Source: Catonia carolina
Lineage: Eukaryota > Arthropoda > Insecta > Hemiptera > Achilidae
Length of the DNA: 64,000 bases
NCBI GenBank assembly: GCA_035578175.1
Contig: JAQMRL010000002.1
Span: forward strand, 131,318,171-131,382,170
Direction of reading: 5' to 3'
Shown: piece by piece, positions 54,531 through 64,000 of the stretch
Numbering within the stretch: the first letter of the stretch is position 1
Layout of the letters: each line of letters begins with the position of its first letter
Made by a program: the position numbers and the translations under genes
Notes under the pieces: generated by a model
What the model was told of the DNA's origin: nothing
Databases searched by the model: none
Seen by the model: the letters and a program-made list of their open reading frames with translations, nothing else

Positions 54531-55439
54531 ACTAATATTAATTTCGCAATAAATAAAATATACCTATTTAATATTTATATTTTGAAATAAATAAATTTTT
54601 ATAATTAGTATTCAGTAAATTATGGACAACTTCGTTTGTATACTAAACAAATACACAACCAGTGAGAGTAGTAAACGATATTTTTGGCTGTAGTAGTAAG
54701 CCCGTCCCATGCACACTGTATACGCGTTTCATTCATTTCTTAAAGAGGCATACTTACCAGCGGTAAACAATAGAGTATTTAATCTCGTGCAATAAAAATA
54801 TCTACGTTATTTAGGGTGTATTTAAAGAAGGGTTGTTTGTATTAAAAAGAGAATTACTACAATATGTGTATATGTATAAATGTATTTGTGACGAAAGGGT
54901 TGTTTGTGTGCAGATATACAAGTTGTGTGATACAGAACCAAGTTTGATCCATGTTTGTTTCGTGATGCGATACTTTGATAAAGTGAAACATTTACGTAGA
55001 GCGGCTTTTAATAAAAATGAAAACTCTTTAGGTTCAACTGAGTGAACTCATATTGATTCCCCTTTCTCATCCCTTTATTTCCAATCATATAATCGGGCTT
55101 TGCTAAATAACATTTCGTATTTAGTAAAATAAATAAATCTACAAACAAGTATCACTTATCACAGATCACGCGAAAAATTTAGAAGAGGTTTTTTTATGTA
55201 TATTTTTTTAGATTTTTTTGTAATTCAAATGAATAGTTAAATGAATTCTAATTAATTAGTCTAAAATGTATAACGACGGTAAATATAAAACTGTTTCACT
55301 GAAATTCCATTCAACAAAGTAAAGCATATACTAATTTTATCATAGATTCATATTGTTTGTAATTTTGTCTGTATAAGGCAATTTAATAACACTAAAATAT
55401 ATTTATTGTATACAAAAATACTTAAAATTCCATCAAGAG
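54531..55439. other. AT-rich DNA, nothing recognised
   Basis: A 70-codon frame (54833-55045) with several Cys residues shows no domain. Confidence 0.4.
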
Positions 55440-55985
55440 CATGTTAAGGCTAATACTGCAAAATCAACGAATGTTATCCTAACATTAAACAGAAGAAATA
55501 TTTCTACTGTCAACTCAGGCGTTGAATCCATTCCTCAGAAAGAGCCAATAAATAGCTACCTTCGTCATCTACTAAGACTAAACTGAAAATAGCGCGTAAA
55601 ACAAAGAGATATAAGATTTAAACATTCGAAATTCTAAACAAATTCCAATTGCCTATAAAATCAGGATTATTACTGTCAAATAAATTATTAATTTATTAGA
55701 GTATTATGAAACTTATGTGTTCCTGTTTTGGGGTAGTACTTATATAACTTAATACAGAGATTCAAAAATATAATTCAAAGAATGATATTCTTGCTCTTTA
55801 GTACAGGAATAGCGAAATGCATGATTTTATGAATTTTCCGACAGTTCAGACGAGATAAAAATATTAAATGAAAAATACATTTTTAAATTACACAATCACA
55901 GTATTATGTTATTCATTACACTTTTGAACAATAGTTATGATATTAGACATCTAAAACAATTAAATATGTTGGACCTAAGTTAGAG
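55440..55985 (+). pseudogene. Jockey-clade LINE reverse transcriptase remnant
   Basis: Following frame changes, the strand reads VILTLNRRNIS..., VESIPQKEPINSYLRHLLRL, LLLSNKLLIY, FLFWGSTYIT, and finally EKYIFKLHNHSIMLFITLLN and RHLKQLNMLDLS. This matches the order of the last third of Jockey-type proteins: 'VKYLGLxLD', 'KSxLSLxNKLLLYKxxLKPIWxYGIQLWG', and the terminal 'xxHxNxLxxxLL...RRLKRxxPxDL'. Many stops and shifts, no catalytic core. It represents a different and older copy than the one at 34.2 kb. Confidence 0.75.
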
Positions 55986-56185
55986 ATCATGAAAGATAGT
56001 TTTTAATAAAATATACCTACCAATTTTTTTCTTTGATGTTCTTAATGGTAGTATTTTTTTAACGAAGTTTAATTTTTTTAGTAAAAAATTTAAATTAAGT
56101 AAACTAATGATCAAAAACGGTTAAACCATACCCCACTATAGTCAACTATGGGTCGGGCATCTAATAGTCAGCAAAAATTCCTTAA

Positions 56186-56932
56186 GGGAAGCAGACTGAT
56201 TTTAATAAAAATATATTGATTTTTCAATTTTGCAATTTATTGATAGATCGTTTTCCCTATTTAAATTGATGTATAACTTGACATTGTTTGCTTTCTCTGT
56301 TGAGAAAAAATTATGTTTTTACATTGGTGGGGTACGTAGTGTTATATATTTAGATATTTTTTCACGTTTTTCATTCCTGTAAATTCGGATTATTATAATC
56401 ATATTACTGCTCTAATATTATGGAGATTGCGTTCATATAAAAACAATAATTTCTAGAACGCATAGGAATCAGTTGTAACGCAATTTATATTGGTGTGATT
56501 TTGTTTGGAAATTAATTCCAGTTGGCAATAGGTGTTTCTGTTGCGGTATTATGCTTTAAATATATCCGCATATTGTATTTTTTGACTTTAGGTACACTTC
56601 TTTTAGGAACTATCCCACATAGGAGTAAGAAATTTCACATACTACATTTTAGTGCTAAGATGTGTGTTTACTCCAGAGGTATTTCAAAAATTTTGGAGTT
56701 TTTATTTTCGGGTGACTTTCATAACATAATGTAGGCTACATTTAAAAATCTTTTGAGAACAAAAATATTTTTAGATTGGATAAAGATAAATGAAAAACCT
56801 CTGGTAAAATTTGTAAAAAGATCCAATAGACAGGTGTGCTAAAGCTCAGCTTTGTAGCTTTAATGGTTCCTACAAAAAAATCTACCTAAGTTAGTGTTGT
56901 AGGTATAGGGATAATGAAAATGGTCTGTCCCC
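56186..56932. mobile_element. TTAA element (D2)
   Basis: Flanked by TTAA (56182-56185, 56933-56936). Ends GGGAAGCAGACTG and, reversed, GGGGACAGACCATTTTC. 747 bp. No known transposase; the 70-codon frame inside (56522-56734) shows no domain. The body does not resemble C or D1, so it is a separate family. Confidence 0.75.
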
Positions 56933-56936
56933 TTAA

Positions 56937-57379
56937 ATTTATTAAATTTTAATTCTTTACAAGATTTATTCTCTTTATAAATTCTAATACTGTTTACATT
57001 TATATATTTATTTACAAGAATTCTAGAGAATTCTTTACAATATTCCTGCTTCCTTTTCTAATAACATCTATAGAGTAAAATATGATAGGCCTACACTATG
57101 AATTGAAGGAAACAATTATAGTGATTAAGCAGTAACATAAACAATAAAAAAAATTAATTGATTAAATTAAAATAATTAATAAAAATTAGAAAAATAAAAA
57201 TGACTTAGTGTGTATTATTAACACACTTGTATTAGATTTTGTTTACCATATTATCTAAAATATAGCCACCGTAATGTATGCAAATGTTTCAATATATTTT
57301 ATTTTGTTATTTTTTTATTGAAATAAATATCATTAATGTAAATTTTGTGTTAAGTAAGTACGACGTCAAGGCACTTTGA
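56937..57379. other. AT-rich DNA, nothing recognised
   Basis: No feature could be supported. Confidence 0.45.
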
Positions 57380-58060
57380 TTAGAAGAAATAATAAACGTG
57401 TAGGTAGTTGTAAACGTTGTTTAGACAGATAGGCGCAGAACATGTGTCAGTCGAATGGAAATCATTAAAAAGATCACGTAGTTGGCGGGTGGTTTTAATT
57501 GAAAGTAACCGTAGCCACGACGGACACACAAACTCAATATGTAATATAATAAAATGTTCTCGGCCCGGTCAGCAGGCAACCGTGTAATTCAGTTTTAATA
57601 AAATGGCGTCACAGCCGTCCAGAAAAGGGAGGTCCAAACGGAATAGATATGTACTACGGTATAGGTATTGAGAGTGTGTGTCGCCTGCTGAAGGGTCGAA
57701 GGGAAAGTTAGCCGTGCACTTGTGTCATATGCAAAACAGGGTGGCTCAATATAATCCGTTAAATATAGTCAGGAGGGAGGTCAGAATAAAGGGTTGGAAA
57801 ACCTGCGGCAAGGGAGAGTAACGGGAGGTAAAGGAGGAGGCGTCCAATTGCCGGGAGATTTTCATCAGACGGGGATAGCCTAGCAATACGATTACATGAG
57901 GACCGGGGGGGGGGCAGAGGAAAAGAGCGAGTGAGATAGCGAAGAGAGTGGAGGACATGCAAGGTGCCAATGGAATTACAATCCCAGGGGCACCAGATAT
58001 TGTTACACGCATAAAGGGACGCCTTTACAGCCAACTGTACACCCCACAACCCCCCTTTCT
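57380..58060. promoter_or_regulatory. Candidate conserved regulatory island
   Basis: Second largest GC-richer unique block. Contains CACTTTGATTAG (TCF-like), AGATCACGTAG, GGTGGTTTTAATTGAAAG, GTAACCGTAGCCACGACGG, TGTTCTCGGCCCGGTCAGC and a run of 10 G (57905-57914). Two overlapping minus-strand frames (88 and 96 codons) have no domain and are rich in Pro/Leu/Ser as expected from composition. The unique sequence and balanced composition suggest an enhancer, promoter or exon-bearing region. Function is inferred. Confidence 0.35.
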
Positions 58061-58904
58061 ATTCGTTCACTTACCAAATACCATTATAACTCCTTCTAAT
58101 AGGATACTACGCCTATCACCCACATGAAAGGGATGAAAATATCCGGAAAAGTTTCGCTTGCATATTAATTATAAAACCTTCTACGTCACCCTCATTCCAG
58201 TCTATCTTCACTACAATATCCAACAGCGTCTATCTCTTGCTTTACCGGACGCCAATCTCATCTAAACTACTACCGACCATAATTTCATTTAAGTTTCACA
58301 ACTTTCCGGCTTCATTTAAAATCTGAAAACCAGATTAACAACAAAAAAACTGCTGATACATTCATTCAACCCGGGTGCTCTTCAAAGATTTATTATTCAA
58401 TTCAACTTTTTAATATTTATTGATTAAATGTTCTGTTTTACTAAATTAAACGATGTATTAATTAATTAAACCACTTAAAAAATCCCATAAAATTACTGTA
58501 ATTCTTATCCCATTTTTCAATTTTTCCTTAAGTATTATCGTTCATGAATACCCTGAAATAAATCTTCAAAAACTAAATACTTCATTGTGTTAACTTTTGT
58601 ACTGAAATTTACACTAACGATTACTAGATTATAACTTTACTAACTGGTCAGATGGGCCATTTTCAAAATCCTGGAACTATTTCAGGTAAACAGTCTTCTT
58701 ATATTACTTTTACAAGTCTGCAACTAATCAAGAATTACAAATGGTTCTTACCATTAAAACTTCCCCAAAATTGTCCTGTATACGATTTCATTGAGAAAAT
58801 CAACGAAGATCAACTAATTTACAAATTTTTTATTATACCTAACTGTTAAGAATTTTTTACAAACAATTTAATAAAAACTTTTAATAGATAATATGTTGAA
58901 AGTT
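58061..58904. other. AT-rich DNA, nothing recognised
   Basis: A 65-codon plus frame (58652-58849) shows no domain. Confidence 0.4.
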
Positions 58905-59640
58905 TATAATTTACTAACATGCCCCTTCGCGGCTTTGCACGTGTAAAATGGTGTATTCACGTTTTTTAAAATACGTAGCAGTTTAAAGTTTCAGCAGTTC
59001 TTGCTTTTGAAGTTTTTTTGCTTTTAAAGATTTTCTTCCTAGTGATGTTTTTTTTTTGATGTAAAGAAAATGAAAAACTAACCACAAAAATTGTCAAAAC
59101 CAAAAAATTAAATCTACGTTGAATAAAATAAAATATCAAAGCAATTGATCACTCACCAATTAAAAGAAAATTAAAACAAATTAAAGAAACACGGGACTTT
59201 ACTTTTATAAAATGCTCAACAATACAAAATCGTATCTACATAATATAATACAATAAAATTATCATGTGATGTTGTCACCAGCTGATCCTTAGCACCACGT
59301 CGTTATTTGCTAAATCATATGACTTTATTTATGACAAATCTTTATTTGAATCACATCAGCTGGTTTAAAAGCAGCAGATTTTCTAACCTCATAAAAGCCT
59401 TAACGTTGGACAAAAAATTATTTTTAACCCTTTAGGGCTAAATTTTTAAGGGTATCAATACCCTAAAACCTGCACCGCGATCATAGTTACAACATAAAAA
59501 ATGCATGGAAATTGGTTCAGTAATTTAGGAGATAAAGGGGAATACACACACACACACACACACATACACACATACGCGCGCGCGCGCACACACACACACA
59601 CACACATCGAATTTTATATAATACAGATGTTGAAGAAGAC
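58905..59640 (+). repeat. Dispersed insect-type repeat with CA/CG tract
   Basis: Head 'gccccttcgcggctttgcac' and tail 'aattggttcagtaatttagg' followed by a CA-CG-CA tract (59543-59606) and 'catcgaattttatataatac'. Head and tail phrases with a trailing CA tract recur together in many insect genomes in a non-autonomous repeat or retroelement 3' region. Assignment is from memory of such phrases and not exact. Confidence 0.5.
59543..59606. repeat. (CA)n(CG)n(CA)n tract
   Basis: Alternating purine-pyrimidine DNA: CA units, ACACATACAC, CGCGCGCGCGCGC, then CA units. The minus-strand Cys/Val-rich frame through it is an artefact. Confidence 0.95.
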
Positions 59641-60244
59641 ACCACTCAACGAAGTTGCTTGTGTGTGATCTTTTGGTTATCGTAGATGATTTAGAAGACC
59701 AAGAGTTTCTGTTTGGGCCCAAAAGATTTGATGAATATAGAAAATGACGCAATATTTTGTAAGATGAAGAATAAATGGAATGAAGAATGATGTTCATAAT
59801 TTAAAAAATTTACAATACATAAACCATAAATAATACGATGAATAAATAAACAATTTGAACATGTTTTACAAATAGTTACATTCCCCCAAAACCTGAAGCT
59901 GGTTTATAACTTTTTGAAGAAAAATGGAACTTTTGGTAGATGTAATAAATAAAAACGACTGCTCATGTTTTGTATTATGTAGGTAGAGCGGTGGTTTTTA
60001 CTAGTATTTTGTATATAAATATATATAGCCAGGATCAAGTATTTGACACGTGGTAGTAGGTGCAAGGTACATAATAAATGTTTATAATATCCCTATCAAA
60101 ACATATTGAAAAATAACCGGCTATAAATTGAAATGATATCTTTTGGAAAAGGGAGAAAGTATAGACGTTAGGAACTTATGAGATACTTTTCAGTGCGTGT
60201 GAGAATGTGTACGTTAAAAATAAACTTCTCGCGTTAGTAGTTTT
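59641..60244. other. AT-rich DNA, nothing recognised
   Basis: No feature could be supported. Confidence 0.45.
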
Positions 60245-60283
60245 GTGTGTTATGCGTGTTATGCGTGTTATGTGTGTTATACG
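60245..60283. repeat. 9-bp minisatellite
   Basis: Four tandem units close to GTGTTATGC (the last two changed to GTGTTATGT and GTGTTATAC). A (GT)n run follows at 60345-60361. Confidence 0.9.
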
Positions 60284-60904
60284 CAGGACCCCAATGTGCA
60301 CAGTAAATGGGTCTGAGTGATGGTGAATATGAGAACCACTTCTATGTGTGTGTGTGTGTGTAAATTTTTCAGTGTGTATCACGAAAGCTCTCTTGTGGTA
60401 ACACTATTGGTACTGTATATTGATAAATATTACCCGGTTTTCTTACCCTCTTCAACGATTCCATTTCATAACACATTTTGTCAAACCTCTATTTTTCTTG
60501 CTTTAAATCCAGTAATAAAATTTTTAAGATGTCAACATTTACATTTTATATATTAATCTAAATTAAATTGGTTTTTCACAACAAAAATAATAATGTAGCG
60601 TAACAGGAACCACTTCTTTTAACTATTATCTAGATAGCAAAATCTGTCCTTATATTCAAAACCAAGAATAATAAATAATTCAATTGACGCAGGCAACCCA
60701 AATAAAACATTATCATTCATTAATTCAAAATGTTACAGATCAAGTAAATAAAAAACTTTGAAAGAATATTAAATTAAATAAAATTTTTGTCATAACGTTT
60801 AAAGTTTAATTATTATTAAATCTGCTTTTTAAGTCAAATACTTCGTACGTGTTAAATCTTGTAAAAGTATACTGTTCGGATGTCCGTCCAGGTTTTGTTC
60901 GTAT
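60284..60904. other. AT-rich DNA with a short (GT)n run
   Basis: Apart from the GT run no feature is supported. Confidence 0.45.
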
Positions 60905-61235
60905 GTCTTCTTCTTCTTCTTTCAAACAGGGATTAGGCCATGGCCTGTTCCGACTCACATTCAGCTTATATTAATAATTTTAGAAAACAGTTCCCTCAAT
61001 ATTAAATATGTAATTCAGTTTGATTAATATTTTATCAATGATAAATTTAATTCAATCTTATAACATTTGTTTTTTTTATCCTTATGGTAATAATCATTGC
61101 CACCTTTTCCGTAGCCTGCCTATATCTCGTTTGCCTACCGGCTGATACTTGAAAATTTTTAGTGGAAGCCTATCGGCTGACATTCGTTCAACATGTTCTC
61201 ATAATGTTCGGCTAAAAATAAAACTATTTAAAAAA
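60905..61235 (-). pseudogene. LINE protein C-terminus with 3' end
   Basis: Minus strand: HVERMSADRLPLKIFKYQP then VGKRDIGRLRKRWQ, and about 140 bases later ESEQAMA followed by a GAAGAAGAAGAAGAC tail. The order GHVxRMxxxRLPxxIxxYxPxGxRxxGRPxxRW is the conserved C-terminal block of many arthropod LINE proteins, and a trinucleotide tail ends the element. It is a 5'-truncated, inactive copy, and the gap between block and tail contains stops. Confidence 0.8.
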
Positions 61236-61825
61236 TCTATCAATTGATATAGATACGAACAATATACAGAGTTTCTTGGAGAATAATAAACAATTATATT
61301 TTTGAGCTTTAAGTATACTGATTGAGGAAAATTTCAGAATAATTGAATGATAATAGAAACTTATTGTGGTGACAAACAGTAATACTAATTTTTTCACTAG
61401 GCCCTATATATAGTAACAACTATAACTGTATATTCATACAACCAACAGTATTTGTGATGTACATTTTTTAATGTCCTGTTTTCATCTTGATTGAGGAAAT
61501 CATACAGTGGTAAACCCTTGTCGATTTTTTATATAAGATCCCCATTCCAGGATCTTTTTAATCTCTATTGTGGATGTTATGGTAGGTGTTGGTGTGACAA
61601 TGTTTGTGTCTTCAGATTCGTGTGATTTATTGATTTTAAATGGAAACGAGGGTACAATTTGTTACTGGCTGAGTATGCTGGGTCTACATTGAGGTTTCGA
61701 TGTAATATGATAGAGTGTCAAACGTAGAAGGACTACATGTGATCCATTGTAAATATTTGTTTTAAAAATTTTTTATCCAGCTTACATTTAATTTTTTTCT
61801 CCTTAATGGAAAGTGGAAGGGACAT
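61236..61825. other. AT-rich DNA, nothing recognised
   Basis: No feature supported between the two LINE remnants. Confidence 0.4.
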
Positions 61826-62080
61826 TTTATGACAGCAGTGGCAACATCAGTGGTATTGTATGGTGTACCTGTGTGGAGCAGAGCCCTAAGATTTAAAAGT
61901 TACAGCGGTAGGCTTCTAAGAACGCAGCGGAAATTGGCTCTAAAAATATGTAGCGCTTATAGAACTGTATCTACGGAGGTAGCTCTGGTAATTTCGGGGT
62001 TGCCTCCATGGGATCTAGTGGCGTGCGGGAGGGAAGAGCATCGTGCTGGTGCTGATAAAGAGGAATGTTGGAGTCAATAA
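61826..62080 (+). pseudogene. R1-like LINE reverse transcriptase fragment
   Basis: An 83-codon frame: VVLYGVPVWSRALRFKSY, then RLLRTQRKLALKICSAYRTV and STEVALVISGLPPWDL. The YGAPVWxxAL...RxLxxxQRxxALRxxxAYRTVSxxAxxVxAGxPPxxL order is diagnostic of the post-catalytic region of R1-clade and closely related insect LINEs. The reading frame is open and well kept across ~75 residues, suggesting a younger insertion than the other LINE remnants, but both ends are cut. Confidence 0.85.
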
Positions 62081-62325
62081 TAAATTTTAAAAAATTAAAT
62101 AAAAATATAGGTTACCCTTTACACCTGCTATGTTTTAAACCAAAATACCTGACTTATATTCCTGGTTACATTTGCGGCTGACGGTTATGCTTCACTCCAC
62201 TCCTCTTTGATTACTACTGTGTTCAACCTCTTGAAGCGCCTTTAAAAAACCTTTCCGCATGATTTTCAAATAATTTTCCTTCTCCAGTTTGATCACCCAC
62301 AAGCAGTCTCATATTTTCCTTCTTA
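62081..62325. other. Unassigned DNA downstream of the minus-strand frame
   Basis: On the minus strand, after the stop of the next entry, another frame reads LEKENYLKIMRKGFLKALQE. It might be a continuation of the same protein after a break, but this is uncertain. Confidence 0.3.
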
Positions 62326-62326
62326 T

Positions 62327-62605
62327 TTAAACGATACAATCATTATTCTCTGTAATCCAATTATCAAATAGAAGCACCCGTTCTTCTGGCATCATTCTTA
62401 AACTTTTTCTTAATAGCAAAATGTTTGAACCTAGATTTTTTACTTTCTTGGAAACTTTTTTGTTCATAACTTTTAAGTACGTAACATCATCATTGTGTAA
62501 ATGTGCAATAATAAGTGTTTGCCTCCCCAGTGGATGAGTACGATTCACCCACAAATCTTCACCTGCTTCCAAAAACGCACAACAAAATTCTTTTGCAAAC
62601 CTTCA
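62327..62605 (-). pseudogene. Unrecognised protein-like frame, possibly exon or broken gene
   Basis: About 90 codons are open. The frame runs without ATG from ~62598 (FAKEFCCAFLEAGEDLWVNR) through THPLGRQTLIIAHLHNDDV and TYLKVMNKKVSKKVKNLGSN to SLRMMPEERVLLFDNWITEN and a TAA. The residue mix (charged, with few low-complexity runs) looks like real protein, unlike the AT-driven frames elsewhere. I do not recognise the family. The lack of an ATG, an upstream stop with a better frame one base off (LDEGLQKNF), and a following frame one base off suggest a decayed gene copy or a transposon protein fragment. A host exon remains possible. Confidence 0.35.
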
Positions 62606-62784
62606 TCCAATTCTTTTCTCTACATCATTACATTAAATACTCGTATTAAGTTTTCGTTATTTCTGTCTTAGAGCCCTATCACACGATTTACAAACACCTT
62701 ATTACGATCATTTGACCATTTAATTTCACTTTTCTATTATTATTATTGCTTACTACTGACTGAACATTGGTTATATCGTTTATT

Positions 62785-62850
62785 ATTTACATTGGCAAGA
62801 GATTTCATGTGAATGTTCCACACCATATTTTTTCAAATAAAAATGTTAGA
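62785..62850 (+). repeat. E-family right end
   Basis: 'acattggcaagagatttcat' and 'gaatgttccacaccatattt' equal the right end of the E copy at 40.3 kb. Confidence 0.6.
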
Positions 62851-64000
62851 ATAAAATTCTTATAAGGTTTCTTTTATATTTATAATAAGTATAAAGGTTA
62901 GTGGTAATAATAATTGAAGGAGGGACTTATAAGGTAATGCACATCTATCGAACTTAGAAAGACCCAGGAGGTTTTTCGTGTCATCAACTTATGTGCAACC
63001 CATCCAACCGAACGCAGTTATGAAAACGCAACTTATTGTACGGTTTATCCGTGATTCCCTCAGTCATTTCTATCTGTTTAAATCGTTTCTCCATTCATCT
63101 ATGTCTGTCTTAGTTGTTCATCATGAATGCCGAGTCGAGGATAAGTTGGTTTATTTCATCTTGTTTTGCTTCTTATTTCTTTAACTGATATTGTAAAGAA
63201 AGGGATATAAGTTGTTCGGTTAAACAGGTGTTTTCTGACGTACGATACAGAGTTATGGAAATTCAACCGGCCTATAATATACGTGTATATCTTATAATAT
63301 TATAAACAAACCGCGAAGGGTTATTTTTATGCGCTGTAATACAAACACTTATTCAAATACTGAACATCATGTTTTATGGCGCCGTCCTCGACAACTGAAA
63401 CGTGAATACCTAAACTCAGGCCTGCTCTTCATCTTATATGTTGCAAGATTTATAGGTGTGACTAAAATTAAAATTTTAAATCAATTCTTCCATATAATTT
63501 TTGTTCTTTACTTTTAAAGACTACTTAGCTGCATTAGTCAACTTTGAAGAACTGTCCGTATTATAATAGTATGAAAATTTTATTTATTTTCTATTTGCTT
63601 AGGTTTAGGACTATTGTTTTGAACTGCACGTCTATCGATTTGTTCTTAGATTACACGATTTACATTATACATTAGGTTTGTATTTAAGTCAATGTTGTTT
63701 TAAATAAACGTTTAAGTATACTAATTTTATCATTTAAATACCTATCCTTCAATCTTCATTGTGTTGCTTAATATTAGGTAAGTTCCATGAATTTAATATT
63801 CTCGTATATACCTATAGGCCTGTATATATGACATGAATAACAGTTATAGGTAGAACGCTGAAATACCTATATTTCAGTTCAAATCTCATTCCCCTAAAGA
63901 TTATATCCAGTTGGTACTAAACCAAAAGAATCTACACATTTCCCTAGTGTAAAATAACTTATCTAACAACGAAAATATCATTGTATTAACATTATTATTA
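62851..64000. other. AT-rich DNA, nothing recognised
   Basis: Frames at 62978-63184 and 63329-63517 show no domain. No repeat family recognised to the end of the window. Confidence 0.4.

Noticed and set aside
57746..58049. Two overlapping minus-strand frames of 88 and 96 codons as exons
   Set aside because: Both are open because the region is GC-richer; they overlap in different frames, and neither shows a domain or splice context.
59525..59797. Cys/Val/Arg-rich 90-codon frame as a cysteine-rich peptide
   Set aside because: The cysteine run is the translation of the CA/CG microsatellite.

Overview
This is an AT-rich (roughly two thirds A+T) stretch of eukaryotic nuclear DNA, almost certainly arthropod and most likely insect. 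The reasons are Jockey-, R1- and RTE-like non-LTR retrotransposon remnants, tRNA-derived SINEs with Pol III A and B boxes, mariner, PIF/Harbinger and TTAA-targeting (piggyBac-like) DNA transposon relics, and no operon-like gene packing, rRNA, intact tRNA or CRISPR. A hemipteran is a guess only. I see no intact host protein-coding gene. Nearly all open frames are short and are either chance frames in AT-rich DNA or decayed transposon coding sequence. Genes, if present, would have to be small isolated exons that I cannot prove by eye; the best unassigned candidate is a basic open frame on the minus strand near 62.3-62.6 kb.

Names used here for dispersed families: A (~400 bp, ten copies, hairpin-rich end), SINE-B (~310 bp, tRNA-derived), SINE-2 and SINE-3 (tRNA heads with other tails), C (TTAA element, ~740 bp, four copies), E (~0.9-1.0 kb, many copies, carries a TG microsatellite), F (~220 bp, GC-rich, two copies) and G (5'-truncated LINE 3' ends, four copies).

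0-15 kb: a hairpin, E, C and SINE-B fragments, a GC-richer island at 2.6 kb, a cluster of A copies at 6.2-10.4 kb, a second GC-rich island at 12 kb, a C element with a SINE-B nested inside it and a clear 11-bp target duplication, then a foldback mariner derivative. A 144-bp piece of that mariner plus its flank is duplicated without change inside the next A copy. 15-30 kb: mostly unassigned AT-rich DNA with a LINE-like copy (G1), a homeobox-site-rich island at 20.6-21.2 kb, a perfect 33-nt palindrome, a pogo-like element carrying a SINE, an internally deleted PIF/Harbinger element that keeps parts of both its genes, and a further TTAA element with a SINE inside. 30-42 kb: a TA-flanked composite element with nested E and A copies, another G copy, Ty3/gypsy and Jockey remnants, a C element, A9 and the best-preserved E copy. 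42-64 kb: two related LTR-like segments (one with a perfect heat-shock element), C4, LINE remnants, a G copy split by a TTAA element at an exact TTAA duplication, an inverted SINE-B pair, a Jockey remnant, a second TTAA element, a GC-rich island at 57.4-58.0 kb, an insect-type repeat with a CA/CG tract, and LINE 3' ends, one R1-like.

The window is best read as intergenic or long-intron DNA built by layered transposon insertion. The nested insertions give an order of events. Several unique, more GC-rich islands with clustered homeodomain-type motifs could be regulatory DNA for a gene outside the window. All family assignments come from reading motifs; no database search was run.
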